Origin: JACCZH01 sp963729445
GTDB lineage: Bacteria; Chloroflexota; Chloroflexia; Thermomicrobiales; CFX8
NCBI GenBank assembly: GCA_963729445.1
Contig: CAVSNU010000003.1
Coordinates: 248,001 to 312,000, forward strand
Reading direction: 5' to 3'
Length of the DNA: 64,000 nucleotides
Of the stretch, positions 7,888-17,107 are shown piece by piece. The notes beneath the pieces are model-generated. The model saw nothing but the letters and a program-made list of their open reading frames with translations, did no database searches and was not told where the DNA came from. Every line of letters starts with the position of its first letter. Within the stretch, counting starts at the first letter, position 1. The translations under genes were made by a program, and so were the position numbers.

Positions 7888-10089
7888 TCACAAGCGTAAA
7901 CCAGTTGCCCAGGATTCATACAGATCCTGGATCTGTATTGATGTCTCGCCGTCAATACGAACGAGGCCGCTTGTATCTACACTACCAACATTCACCGCTG
8001 CAACATTGGCGGATGCTGCTAATGTCTCCAAGGGCTCGATGTGCTCGGGTGCTACCGCGAGGATGATTCTCGACGCCGCTTCACCAAAGTACAGCCGGTC
8101 CAGCCGGCCGCCATTCACACCGGCGAGCGTGGACAGGTCAAGTGAAACCCCCAGGGAGGTGCCCATGAGCATCTCAACGAGAGCAACGAGCAACCCGCCC
8201 TCAGAGGTATCGTGGGCTGCTCGTACCCATCCCTGAGATATCGCATTTTGAACGAAGTTCTGAACCCTGACCTCAAGATCGAGGTCAAGCGCAGGAGGCG
8301 CGCCGGCTGTCAGCCCATGCCGGACTTGAAGATATTCCGTTCCGCCGATTGTCGCGGAGTGCTCACCGACGACAAAGAGAGCCGATCCCGCGCTCGCGAT
8401 CATGCCCCTGGCGCTCGACACATCCTCGATCAACCCGACAACGCCCACCGTCGGCGTTGGGAATACCGCTTCGTTACCGGACTCGTTGTAGAGGCTCACG
8501 TTGCCGCTGACGACTGGTGTTTCGAGCGCAGTGGCTGCCGAAGCCATGCCGGACACCGCACGCTCGAGCTGGTAGTAGCCCTCAGGCTTCTCCGGAGAGC
8601 CGAAGTTGAGGCAGTTCGTCAGGGCGAGTGGCTTCGCTCCTGTACAGGAGACATTCCGAGCGGCTTCGGCAACGGCGTGCATGCCACCAAGGTACGGATC
8701 GAGATAGACGTAGCGCGGGTTACAGTCGGTTTTGACGGCGATCGCTTTGTCTGTGCCCTTGATCCTCACCACCGCCGCGTCACCCGCGAGCGGGGGCACG
8801 ACCGTGTTGCTCATGATTGTGTGATCGTAGGTGCGCACCACCGGCTCGCGGGAGCAGATGTTGGGCGATGCTAACAATGCCAGGAGCGTGGCTCCTACGT
8901 CTTCTGGAGCGAGGTCTGCAAGGCTGTCAACGTCGAACGCTCGCGCTGCGGCGATCGTGGATGACTCGATTCCCTCGCGAATGTAAGTCGGGCATTCATC
9001 GACGAAGTACCGTCCGGGCACGTCGACCTCGACCGTGTCGCCATCCATGATGCGCACGTTGCCGTCGTCCGTCACCCGGCCGATCACATCTGAGTGCAGG
9101 TCCCAACGATCGAAGATCGCCCGGACGTCGTCGAGACCCTCTTCGCGGACGACAACCAGCATGCGCTCCTGGCTCTCGCTGAGCATGACCTCGTAGGCGT
9201 TCATGCCTCTCTCTCGTCGGGATACCTTCTGCACGTCGATCTCGATGCCGACGTCGCCCTTGCTGGCGCACTCGACGACCGAGGACGTCAAGCCGGCCGC
9301 GCCGAGGTCCTGCATGGCGACGACGTGCTCGGTCTGAAGCACTTCCAGACAGGCTTCGAGCAGGAGCTTCTCCAGGAAAGGATTACCGACCTGGATCACG
9401 CCACGGTGCGAGGCTTCCGGATCCTCAACGGATGCGAATGTGGCCCCATGAATACCATCGCGACCCGTGTCTGCGCCGACCAGCACGACGAGGTTGCCGA
9501 CGCCGCTGGCTTTCGCGAGCGTGATCTCGTCATTGTTGACGACGCCGACACACATGGCATTGACCAGCGGATTGCCGGTGTAGGAATCGTCGAAGAAGAT
9601 GTCACCTGCGACGGTCGGAATGCCGAGGCAGTTCCCGTAGCCACCGATTCCACCGACGACGCCGTGGAAGATGTAACGTGTTCGCGCTGAGTCGAGCGAG
9701 CCAAAACGCAGAGAATTCAAGAGCGCGATCGGCCGCGCGCCCATTGTGAAGATATCGCGCACGATGCCGCCAACCCCGGTCGCGGCGCCCTGATAGGGCT
9801 CCACCGCAGACGGATGGTTATGAGACTCGATCTTGAAGGCGATTCCAATTCCGTCGCCGATGTCGACAACGCCGGCGTTCTCGCCCGGTCCCTGAACGAC
9901 CCGCGGGCCGGTCGTTGGGAACTTCTTGAGGAGCGGACGGGAGTTCTTGTAACCGCAATGCTCGCTCCACATCGCGCCGAACATACCCAGCTCCACCGGC
10001 CGTGGCGCGCGACCGAGCAGCGCGACGATCTGATCGTACTCGTCCCGGCTGAGTGCAACTTCTCGTAATGCTTCCGCGCTGATCGTCAC
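7888..10089 (-). CDS. purL: Phosphoribosylformylglycinamidine synthase, large subunit (small-type PurL)
   Basis: Synthetase subunit that converts FGAR to FGAM with ATP, using ammonia delivered by PurQ, with PurS bridging. The 733-residue length marks the short PurL that needs separate PurS and PurQ, both encoded directly upstream. Visible family motifs are MWSEHCGYKNSRPLLKKFP (about 40-58), GPGENAGVVDIGDG, a KIESHNHPSAVEPYQGAATG segment near 110-130, and MQDLGAAGL in the middle. The start is GTG at 10087-10089, overlapping the purQ stop as GTGA, a sign of translational coupling. Confidence 0.97.
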   Translation of the reverse strand: MTISAEALREVALSRDEYDQIVALLGRAPRPVELGMFGAMWSEHCGYKNSRPLLKKFPTTGPRVVQGPGENAGVVDIGDGIGIAFKIESHNHPSAVEPYQGAATGVGGIVRDIFTMGARPIALLNSLRFGSLDSARTRYIFHGVVGGIGGYGNCLGIPTVAGDIFFDDSYTGNPLVNAMCVGVVNNDEITLAKASGVGNLVVLVGADTGRDGIHGATFASVEDPEASHRGVIQVGNPFLEKLLLEACLEVLQTEHVVAMQDLGAAGLTSSVVECASKGDVGIEIDVQKVSRRERGMNAYEVMLSESQERMLVVVREEGLDDVRAIFDRWDLHSDVIGRVTDDGNVRIMDGDTVEVDVPGRYFVDECPTYIREGIESSTIAAARAFDVDSLADLAPEDVGATLLALLASPNICSREPVVRTYDHTIMSNTVVPPLAGDAAVVRIKGTDKAIAVKTDCNPRYVYLDPYLGGMHAVAEAARNVSCTGAKPLALTNCLNFGSPEKPEGYYQLERAVSGMASAATALETPVVSGNVSLYNESGNEAVFPTPTVGVVGLIEDVSSARGMIASAGSALFVVGEHSATIGGTEYLQVRHGLTAGAPPALDLDLEVRVQNFVQNAISQGWVRAAHDTSEGGLLVALVEMLMGTSLGVSLDLSTLAGVNGGRLDRLYFGEAASRIILAVAPEHIEPLETLAASANVAAVNVGSVDTSGLVRIDGETSIQIQDLYESWATGLRL

Positions 10090-10811
10090 CCTCCAACCGC
10101 CACTTCTACTCCAGCCTGCAGGACAGCGCTCAACACATGCAATCCACCGTCGCCACCCAGCAGCGGGTCATAGGCCCGCTCAGGATGCGGCATCAACGCC
10201 ACGACATTCCCTCGCTCATTACAGACTCCGGCGATACTGTCGGTTGACCCGTTCGGGTTGGAGAGTGGATCGTCGTTGCCATTCTCGTCGCAGTACCGGA
10301 AGACAATCTGGTTGCGCTCTTCCATGCGTGCCAGCTCGGAGGGCGTCACGAAGTAGCGTCCCTCCCCGTGAGCGATGGGCAAGCGCAGAACGGTTCCACG
10401 CTGCAGGCCACGGCTGAACGCCGTACGATCCGTTTCCACACGGGTATGGACCCAGCGGCATGAGAATGACAGATTGGCGTTGCGCAGCAGCGCCCCTGGT
10501 ACGAGTCCCGCTTCGGCTAACACCTGGAAGCCATTGCAGATGCCGAGAATCGGCCCGCCCTGTGTTGCAAAATCGGTAACGGCGTCCATTATTGGGGAGA
10601 AGCGAGCGATTGCGCCCGCCCGCAGATAATCACCATACGAGAATCCGCCCGGCACGATCAAGACGTCGAAGCCATCGACCGACCGGTCTTTGTGCCAGAC
10701 CGGGGCGACCTCCTGCTTGAGCCCGATCTCGATTGCTGAGAGGGCATCGTGGTCCCCATTGGAGCCTGGAAATGTAACTACACCAAAGCGCACGCTGCCC
10801 AGTCTCCTCAC
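10086..10811 (-). CDS. purQ: Phosphoribosylformylglycinamidine synthase, glutaminase subunit
   Basis: Class I glutamine amidotransferase subunit that feeds ammonia to PurL. The 241-residue product has the start VVTFPGSNGDHDA, the nucleophile-elbow motif LGICNGFQVL (Cys near residue 95) and the C-terminal MPHPERAYD carrying the catalytic His and Glu. The GTG at 10809-10811 directly abuts the purS stop; an internal GTG six codons later is possible. Overlaps purL by 4 nt. Confidence 0.96.
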   Translation of the reverse strand: MRRLGSVRFGVVTFPGSNGDHDALSAIEIGLKQEVAPVWHKDRSVDGFDVLIVPGGFSYGDYLRAGAIARFSPIMDAVTDFATQGGPILGICNGFQVLAEAGLVPGALLRNANLSFSCRWVHTRVETDRTAFSRGLQRGTVLRLPIAHGEGRYFVTPSELARMEERNQIVFRYCDENGNDDPLSNPNGSTDSIAGVCNERGNVVALMPHPERAYDPLLGGDGGLHVLSAVLQAGVEVAVGG

Positions 10812-11078
10812 CTAGCTTGTAGCTCGTTCAGCGACAGTGATTCTGTATTCCTCGATCACGGTGTTTGCCAGGAGCTTGTCACACATCTCCGCCGTGCGCT
10901 GCTCGGCCTCTTCAGCACTCTCTGCGTTGACTGTCACCTGTAGATACTTCCCTGCGCGGACGCCATTGACCTCGGAAAAACCGAGATTATGTAGGCCGTC
11001 GCGAATCGCCAATCCTTGCGGGTCGTTGACGACTTCCTTCAATGAGATAAAGACTTCGACCAGATACTCTTTAGTCAC
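10812..11078 (-). CDS. purS: Phosphoribosylformylglycinamidine synthase subunit PurS
   Basis: Small bridging subunit of the PurLSQ complex. At 88 residues it has the usual length and the family segments EVFISLKEVVNDPQG, GLHNLGF and VRAGKYLQVTV. Starts with GTG at 11076-11078 inside the last codons of purC (8-nt overlap) and ends flush with purQ, so purC-purS-purQ-purL are almost certainly translated as a coupled unit. Confidence 0.95.
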   Translation of the reverse strand: MTKEYLVEVFISLKEVVNDPQGLAIRDGLHNLGFSEVNGVRAGKYLQVTVNAESAEEAEQRTAEMCDKLLANTVIEEYRITVAERATS

Positions 11079-11973
11079 GGGCGCTCGTAAACTCCATTTC
11101 TGTCAGCCGTTCAAAGGCGGTTCGATAGCGATCTGCAGTGGCGCTTACGACACTCGCCGGCAAGGACGGCGCCGGAGGGTTGCGATCCCAGCCGGAAGCG
11201 ACAAGCCAGTCGCGTAGTGGCTGCTTGTCGAAGCTATCCTGTGCCCTCCCTGGCGCGTAGAGGCTCACGTCCCAGAAGCGCGACGAGTCGGGCGTTAGCA
11301 TCTCGTCGATGACGGTGAGTGTGCCATCGACAAACCCAAACTCGAACTTCGTATCAGCGATGATGATGCCGCGTTCGCGTGCGTAGCGCTCGGCGAACCC
11401 GTACAGCGCCAACGATGCATTTCGCAATTGATCGGTGAGCTGCTTGCCAACCAGCGTTTCCATGTGAGCGACCGAGATATTTTCGTCGTGGCCGGAGTCG
11501 TTCTTGGCGGCCGGCGTGAAGATGGGCTTATCCAGACGGCTGCTCTCGATTAAACCCGGCGCCAATGGCTCCCCGCAGACGGTGCCGCTCTGCTGATACT
11601 CAGCCCAGCCTGAGCCGGCCAGATACCCGCGCACGACACACTCAATATCGATCCGTTCCGCCTTTCGCACGATCATGAATCGACCGTCGAGCGCGTCGCC
11701 GTACGGTTTAGCGGCATCAGGGAGTTCGTCTGGATCGGTCGATACCGCATGATTTGGCGCCAGCTCGCGCGTCAGGTCAAACCAGAAGCTCGACATGCGG
11801 GTGAGCACAGCGCCTTTGCCCGGGACGGGCTGGGGAAGGACCACATCAAAGGCTGAGACCCGATCGGTTGCGACCATCAGCAAATTCTCACCAAGGTCGT
11901 AGGTATCTCTCACTTTGCCGCGCCGAAACAGCGGCAAGCCCTCAATGAGGAACTCCCGAAGATGGGTGGCCAT
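11071..11973 (-). CDS. purC: SAICAR synthetase
   Basis: Phosphoribosylaminoimidazole-succinocarboxamide synthase: condenses CAIR with aspartate using ATP. The 300-residue product belongs to the longer PurC type, similar in size to yeast Ade1 and actinobacterial PurC rather than the roughly 240-residue E. coli form. Visible are GKVRDTYDLGENLLMVATDR (about 19-38), SAFDVVLPQPVPGKG, a DKPIFTPAAKNDSGHDENIS segment and IADTKFEFG. ATG at 11971-11973, two bases after the purB stop. Confidence 0.96.
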   Translation of the reverse strand: MATHLREFLIEGLPLFRRGKVRDTYDLGENLLMVATDRVSAFDVVLPQPVPGKGAVLTRMSSFWFDLTRELAPNHAVSTDPDELPDAAKPYGDALDGRFMIVRKAERIDIECVVRGYLAGSGWAEYQQSGTVCGEPLAPGLIESSRLDKPIFTPAAKNDSGHDENISVAHMETLVGKQLTDQLRNASLALYGFAERYARERGIIIADTKFEFGFVDGTLTVIDEMLTPDSSRFWDVSLYAPGRAQDSFDKQPLRDWLVASGWDRNPPAPSLPASVVSATADRYRTAFERLTEMEFTSARD

Positions 11974-11975
11974 CG

Positions 11976-13301
11976 CTAGCTGACACCTTCCGTGAGTGCG
12001 GGCGACGGAACGTCCAGTCCCAGACGCTGGAACGCGGCGTCGATGTGGCGGAGGTGGTAACTGTAGTCAAAGAGCTCGTCGATCTGTTCTGGCGTAAGGT
12101 GAGCCGTGACCTCGGGCTCCTCTTTGAGATAGTCCCGTAGATGTCCACCCTCGTCCCACGCCTTCATCGCGTTACGCTGGATGATCTTGTACGCCACTTG
12201 ACGGTCCAGACCGGCTTCGATGAGTGCCAGCATCGCGCGCTGAGAGAAGATCGCGCCGCCGGTGCTCTCCAGGTTGCGTAACATGCGCGTTTCATCGACG
12301 ACCCAGGTATCGACGATCTCCGTGAACAGGTGCAGCATGTAGTCGATCAGAATAGTGGCGTCGGGAAAGATGACGCGCTCAGCGGAAGAGTGCGAGATGT
12401 CGCGCTCATGCCAGAGAACGACGTTCTCAAGCGCCGGGAGAGTATAGCCGCGCACTAACCGCGCCAACCCGCTGATGCGCTCGCTCTCGTGTGGATTGCG
12501 CTTATGCGGCATGGCTGACGAGCCCTGATTGCCTGGATCGAAGTACTCCTCGAGCTCGCGCACCTCCGTGCGGGCCAGGTGCCGGATCTCCACCGCGAAC
12601 TTGTCCAGTGATGACGCCAAGAGCGCTAACGCGCCGATGAACTCTGCGTGTCGATCGCGCTGTACGATCTGGGTGGAAACGGAGGCAACACCCAATCCAA
12701 GTCGCGCGCACACCTCTTCCTCAAGATCCGGCGGAACATTCGCGTGCGTACCAACTGCCCCCGAGATCTTCCCGACCGCGATCGAGGCCCGTGCCGCTTC
12801 GACGCGAGTCCTGGCGCGACGCAGCTCGTCGTACCAGACAGCCAGTTTGAAACCAAACGTTATTGGCTCCGCATGAACGCCATGCGTTCGGCCGATCATC
12901 AGCGTCTCACGATGCTTTACGGCCTGCCTTCCCACGGCTTCAATCGCTACGTCCAGCCGTCTCAGAATGAGGTCTGCTGCATCGACCGTCTGTAGCGCGA
13001 GAGCGGTATCGGTGACATCCGAGCTGGTCAGGCCAAGGTGAATGAAGCGAGCGGCCTCGCCGACACTTTCGCCAGTTGCCCGCAGGAAGGCGATAGTGTC
13101 GTGGTCGGTCTCGCGCTCAATTTCGTGCATCCGTTCGAGGTCACACGTCGCCTGCCGAATAGCCTCCATCGCGTCAGGCGGAATCACTCCGCGGGCGGCC
13201 CAGGCTTCGCAGACCGCCTTTTCGACATCCAGCATACGATTGATTTTGTTGCGCTCACTCCAGACAGCGCCCATCTCAGGCAGGGTATAACGGGGAATCA
13301 T
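11976..13301 (-). CDS. purB: Adenylosuccinate lyase
   Basis: Fumarase/aspartase-superfamily lyase that acts twice in purine synthesis (SAICAR to AICAR, adenylosuccinate to AMP). The 441-residue product starts RYTLPEMGAVWSE, has a catalytic-His GRTHGVHAEP segment near 140-150 and the signature GSSAMPHKRNPHESE (about 262-276). ATG at 13299-13301 preceded by GAGGTG at 6 bp. It is the first gene of the long minus-strand purine/glycine block, so the operon promoter should lie in the 565-bp divergent spacer towards glmS. Confidence 0.97.
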   Translation of the reverse strand: MIPRYTLPEMGAVWSERNKINRMLDVEKAVCEAWAARGVIPPDAMEAIRQATCDLERMHEIERETDHDTIAFLRATGESVGEAARFIHLGLTSSDVTDTALALQTVDAADLILRRLDVAIEAVGRQAVKHRETLMIGRTHGVHAEPITFGFKLAVWYDELRRARTRVEAARASIAVGKISGAVGTHANVPPDLEEEVCARLGLGVASVSTQIVQRDRHAEFIGALALLASSLDKFAVEIRHLARTEVRELEEYFDPGNQGSSAMPHKRNPHESERISGLARLVRGYTLPALENVVLWHERDISHSSAERVIFPDATILIDYMLHLFTEIVDTWVVDETRMLRNLESTGGAIFSQRAMLALIEAGLDRQVAYKIIQRNAMKAWDEGGHLRDYLKEEPEVTAHLTPEQIDELFDYSYHLRHIDAAFQRLGLDVPSPALTEGVS

Positions 13302-13540
13302 GATCGCACCTCGGCAAACACAAACCAGGCCAGCCGGCTCCCGACTCGCTCTGGGGCTTCAATTTGGTAGCGGGGTTGTTGGGTGTAGCGGTAGTTCCAC
13401 GAGACCGTTCTCGCGGAAGCGAAGGGGATAGCTTGACGACGTCGTACCTGTAGCATACGGCCTTCGCACTCACACGCTTACCAGCCAGGAGTATACACCA
13501 GGAGGCGGGCGTCGCTGCGGAGCCGGATGCTCTCTCACAG

Positions 13541-13570
13541 TTGCCCCTGTGTCACGTCGCGGGTTATAGT
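13541..13570 (+). promoter_or_regulatory. Candidate sigma70 promoter of glmS
   Basis: TTGCCC at about 13541-13546 and TATAGT at 13565-13570 are separated by 18 bp. The predicted start (about 13577) would give a leader of about 45 nt before the glmS ribozyme cleavage site. The rest of the purB-glmS spacer (13302-13540) must hold the divergent purB promoter, which I could not pin down. Confidence 0.5.
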
Positions 13571-13620
13571 CAGAGGGAGAATCAGAGAGGTCTGCAAGCA
13601 GCGTCTCCCTTTCGTTTTGT

Positions 13621-13765
13621 AGCGCCTGGACTCGTTGTGAGGAACGAGTTGACGAGGAGAAGGCCGATCGAAATCTTCGGCGGATGGCCTTCCGGCTGGC
13701 ACGGTCGAAGGAAGCCCACAAAGTAGCGAAGCGATTTGCTATACAAAACGGCTTCTAGTGTAGGT
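13621..13765 (+). ncRNA. glmS ribozyme (glucosamine-6-phosphate-activated self-cleaving riboswitch)
   Basis: Located in the glmS 5' leader, about 100 nt before the start codon. The core matches known glmS ribozymes: AGCGCCTGGAC at 13621-13631, with self-cleavage expected between A13621 and G13622; a P2 arm CTCGTT...AACGAG; GTTGACGAGGAG at 13648-13659; TCGGCGGATGGCC near 13677-13689; then CCGGCTGG. A GAAGC...GCTTC pair near 13730-13756 may be the 3' P4 domain. The class is known to be cleaved when GlcN6P binds, exposing glmS mRNA to decay. The 3' boundary is approximate. Confidence 0.93.
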
Positions 13766-13866
13766 TCCAAGGTCTGCCTCGAAAACCTCTCCCTCTCCGG
13801 TCAATGCGTCACGAGCGTGTCGCGGACCGTTATCTGCATGCGCTCTCGAGAGGGGCTACATTTAAA

Positions 13867-15642
13867 ATGTGTGGAATCTTTGGCTACGTTGGTCAGCCCG
13901 TAGACGCCGGTGACATGGTGCTCGACGCCCTACGCAGGCTCGAGTATCGAGGCTACGATTCCTGGGGTGTCGCGGTTGGCATCAACGGGCATATCGCAGT
14001 CGAGAAGCAGATCGGAAAAATCGGTTCCTCAACCGTCGACTTTCCTCTAACGACGATTGGTTTCGGACACACCCGCTGGGCAACGCACGGCGGTGTGACA
14101 CAGGCAAACGCCCATCCCCACATCGATCCCACGGGTAGACTGGGCTTAATTCACAACGGCATCCTCGAAAATTTTCGTGTTCTGAAGCACGAGCTTGCCG
14201 CGAAGGGTTACCAATTCCTCAGCGAGACCGACACCGAGGTGATCCTTCACCTGATTACCGATGAGCTCGGCGATGCAGAGAGTCGAGAGGATGTACGGCT
14301 GGCCATTTCGCGTGCATTTGCGCGCATGGAGGGCCTCAACGCCATCATCGTTCTCGACCGGCTCAATGGTGTGCTGTTCTCGATAAAGTCCGTCTCGCCG
14401 CTCATCATCGGCAGGAGCGACGGAGCAACCTACATCGCCTCTGACTCACTCGTTCTCGAGGGCAAGTCGAGCGAGGTCCTCTATCTGGTCGACGGGCAGC
14501 TCGCCCAGCTCTCGTCGGAGGGGGTTGAGTTGTTCAACGCCAGCACGATGGAGCGCGTCGATCCAGTATGGGAGCCGTTAGAGGCGCGGGTTGGCGACGC
14601 CGGCCTGAACGGTTACCCCAACTTCATGCTCAAAGAGGTCCACGAACAGCCGGCGGTGATTGAGAACGTTTCCACGTCTCTCCTGGATGGAGCTCGCCAG
14701 CTGGCCGATGAGATTCGCCGCTCATACGGCACATTCCTGGTTGGATGTGGCACCGCCAGCTACGCGGCGCTGACTGGAAACTATCTCTTCTCACGCATCG
14801 CCAAGCGCCACGTGAACTTTGTAGTCGGAAGTGAATTCGGATACCAGGAGCATTTCCTGACGGATCGCTCGCTGGTGGTCGCCCTATCTCAGAGTGGTGA
14901 AACCGCCGACATTATTCAGTCAGTGCTCGGAGCGAAGGAGCGCGGAGCTCGGATCGCTGCGCTCGTGAACGTAAAGGGTTCTACGCTCGACCGGATCGCT
15001 GACTTTCGTGTGCACCTCGAAGCGGGACCCGAACAATGCGTGTTGTCGACCAAGGCGTACACCGCCAAGGTCGCTCTACTCTTGCTCACGGCTCACATCC
15101 TCAACGGAACCGAAGAGATCGGGCACGAGTTATTGCACCGGGCGGCCCTGGGCGTGCAGCATGCGCTCTCCGAGCCGACGATGGAGCGAGTCATCGACGC
15201 AGCCCGCCGGATACAGGCCAGCAAGAGCATGTTCGTCATTGGACGCGGTCTGAGCTACCCGACCGCGCTTGAAGCGGCACTGAAGATCAAAGAGGTTTCC
15301 TATATACACGCGGAGGGATTCGCGGGCGGAGAGCTCAAGCACGGTGTGATTGCGCTCATCGAAGAAGGTACACCCTGCCTGGTCTTCGCCCCCAACGACG
15401 AGACACGCCAGGACATACTGTCAGGCGCAATGGAACTGAAAGCGCGCGGCGGTCTTATTATCGGCGTCTCACCAGAGTGGGACGAGGTCTTCGATCTGCA
15501 TATTCCGGTCATGGCCTCCGGCGACGCCAGCCCGCTGGTCGACGTCGTGCCGGCGCAGATGCTCGGCTACCACCTGGCCCTGAGCCGCGGACTTGATCCG
15601 GATAAGCCACGCAATCTCGCCAAGAGTGTTACGGTGAAATGA
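13867..15642 (+). CDS. glmS: Glutamine-fructose-6-phosphate aminotransferase (isomerizing)
   Basis: Makes glucosamine-6-phosphate from fructose-6-phosphate and glutamine, the first step to UDP-GlcNAc and the wall. The 591-residue product begins MCGIFGYVG with nucleophile Cys2, has a class II glutaminase domain (to about 235) and two SIS sugar-isomerase domains (SQSGETADI near 345), ending DKPRNLAKSVTVK as in nearly all GlmS proteins. ATG at 13867 is fixed by the need for Cys2; the frame is open 21 codons upstream into the ribozyme leader. First gene of glmS-tatD-rdgB-Mur ligase, overlapping tatD by 4 nt. Confidence 0.98.
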   Translation: MCGIFGYVGQPVDAGDMVLDALRRLEYRGYDSWGVAVGINGHIAVEKQIGKIGSSTVDFPLTTIGFGHTRWATHGGVTQANAHPHIDPTGRLGLIHNGILENFRVLKHELAAKGYQFLSETDTEVILHLITDELGDAESREDVRLAISRAFARMEGLNAIIVLDRLNGVLFSIKSVSPLIIGRSDGATYIASDSLVLEGKSSEVLYLVDGQLAQLSSEGVELFNASTMERVDPVWEPLEARVGDAGLNGYPNFMLKEVHEQPAVIENVSTSLLDGARQLADEIRRSYGTFLVGCGTASYAALTGNYLFSRIAKRHVNFVVGSEFGYQEHFLTDRSLVVALSQSGETADIIQSVLGAKERGARIAALVNVKGSTLDRIADFRVHLEAGPEQCVLSTKAYTAKVALLLLTAHILNGTEEIGHELLHRAALGVQHALSEPTMERVIDAARRIQASKSMFVIGRGLSYPTALEAALKIKEVSYIHAEGFAGGELKHGVIALIEEGTPCLVFAPNDETRQDILSGAMELKARGGLIIGVSPEWDEVFDLHIPVMASGDASPLVDVVPAQMLGYHLALSRGLDPDKPRNLAKSVTVK

Positions 15643-16442
15643 AACCCATTGTCGATACCCACTGTCACCTGGATCTAGACGCGTTTGACGACGATCGGAG
15701 CGAAGTCATCGCTCGCGCTCGAGCGGCCGGGGTTCACGCGATGGTGCTGATCGGCTATAACCCTGAGAGATGGCGAACAACTGATGAACTGTGTTCCCGT
15801 TTTGGGTTCCTGAGACGCACGCTAGGCGTGCATCCCAACGATGCCGGCATCTGGAGCGACGAGATGGCTGAGCAGCTTCGATCTCAGATTGAACTCGCTC
15901 GACCAGTCGCGATTGGCGAAATCGGGCTGGATTACTATCGCTCCGCTGAAAATGCGGAACAACAACGCCGGGCATTCGTGGCGCAGTTAGAGGTGGCGGC
16001 AGAGTTCGACCTGCCGATCGTCATCCATCAGCGAGCGGCGGAGGATGAGGTGCTCGACATTCTCGGCGAGTTTCAGCCTCGTGCGGGAGTCATGCACTGT
16101 TTCACCGGGGACCTGACGTATGCGGAGCGCTGCCTCGGTCTTGGGTTGCACCTTGGTATCGGCGGCGTGCTCACCTTTCCGCGTTCGAACGGCATCCGGG
16201 CAGCGATAAAGGAAACTCCGGTCGACCGTCTCGTGCTTGAGACGGACGCGCCGTTCCTCGCGCCTCAACCACAGCGGGGCAAACGTAATGAACCCGCCTT
16301 GCTTCCGGCGGTTGTGCGCGAATTAGCAACCATACTGGATATATCAGAGGCAGAGGTCGCCGAGCGTACCACCAGGAACGCCGTCGACCTCTTCGGCGAA
16401 GATCTCAAGAAAGCCCTTGGCGCAGGAATGGAGCCCGAATGA
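15639..16442 (+). CDS. tatD: TatD-family metal-dependent hydrolase (DNase)
   Basis: TIM-barrel amidohydrolase-fold hydrolase; characterised TatD proteins are 3'-5' exonucleases or metal-dependent DNases. The 267-residue product shows the metal-binding DTHCHLDL at residues 6-13, LGVHPND, IGEIGLDYY (about 92-100), VIHQRAAEDE, a MHCFTG segment and LVLETDAPFLAPQPQRGKRN, all typical. ATGA overlaps with glmS upstream and rdgB downstream indicate one coupled operon. Confidence 0.93.
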   Translation: MKPIVDTHCHLDLDAFDDDRSEVIARARAAGVHAMVLIGYNPERWRTTDELCSRFGFLRRTLGVHPNDAGIWSDEMAEQLRSQIELARPVAIGEIGLDYYRSAENAEQQRRAFVAQLEVAAEFDLPIVIHQRAAEDEVLDILGEFQPRAGVMHCFTGDLTYAERCLGLGLHLGIGGVLTFPRSNGIRAAIKETPVDRLVLETDAPFLAPQPQRGKRNEPALLPAVVRELATILDISEAEVAERTTRNAVDLFGEDLKKALGAGMEPE

Positions 16443-17107
16443 AGATCGTTGTGGCGACGTCGAATCGTGGGAAGTTATCAGAGCTACGGTCACTTCTGCC
16501 GGAAGATGCCGAACTTGTCACCACTGCTGAGCTTGGTTTGACCTTACCGGACGAGACCGGATCTGATTTCGTAGAGAATGCACTGATCAAGGCTCGTGCA
16601 GTGACCGGGACCAACATGGTGGGAGTTGCGGATGACTCGGGACTGATCGTGGACGCACTCGGAGGTGCGCCAGGGATATTCTCTGCACGGTTCGCCGGAG
16701 ATCACGCGACGGATGAGCAAAATAACTGCAAATTGACGGAATTACTAGCCGGCCTGGAGGCGGGTCAGAGAACCGCGCGTTTCTGCTCGGCCGTGGCTAT
16801 GGTTACTCCGGACGGACGTGAATTCGTCGCGACAGGCAGGGTTGAAGGCTCGATAGTGGATGAGCCCAGGGGAACGAACGGATTTGGATACGATCCGCAC
16901 TTTGAAATCGATGACGCCGATGCCGCTGAATTCACCGGGCTGACGATGGCAGAAATCAGCCTGGAACAAAAGAACCGGATTTCGCATCGTGCGCGTGCGT
17001 ATCGCAATCTCTTTAAACAGCTGGAACGCAGTGGGCTCGTTGACAGCACCGGTGCGTTCGCCGAGATAGGCGGAGAGAATGGCGCAGATGTCGTCAGTCG
17101 GAGATAA
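16439..17107 (+). CDS. rdgB: dITP/XTP pyrophosphatase (RdgB/HAM1 family)
   Basis: House-cleaning nucleotide pyrophosphatase that removes dITP, ITP and XTP from the pool. The 222-residue product has ATSNRGKLSEL at residues 5-15, DDSGLIVDALGGAPGIFSAR near 62-81, GFGYDPHFE and QKNRISHRARA, the standard family motifs. ATG overlaps the tatD stop (ATGA). Its last 29 nt overlap the next gene. The C-terminal tail after ISHRARA is about 25 residues longer than usual. Confidence 0.95.
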   Translation: MKIVVATSNRGKLSELRSLLPEDAELVTTAELGLTLPDETGSDFVENALIKARAVTGTNMVGVADDSGLIVDALGGAPGIFSARFAGDHATDEQNNCKLTELLAGLEAGQRTARFCSAVAMVTPDGREFVATGRVEGSIVDEPRGTNGFGYDPHFEIDDADAAEFTGLTMAEISLEQKNRISHRARAYRNLFKQLERSGLVDSTGAFAEIGGENGADVVSRR

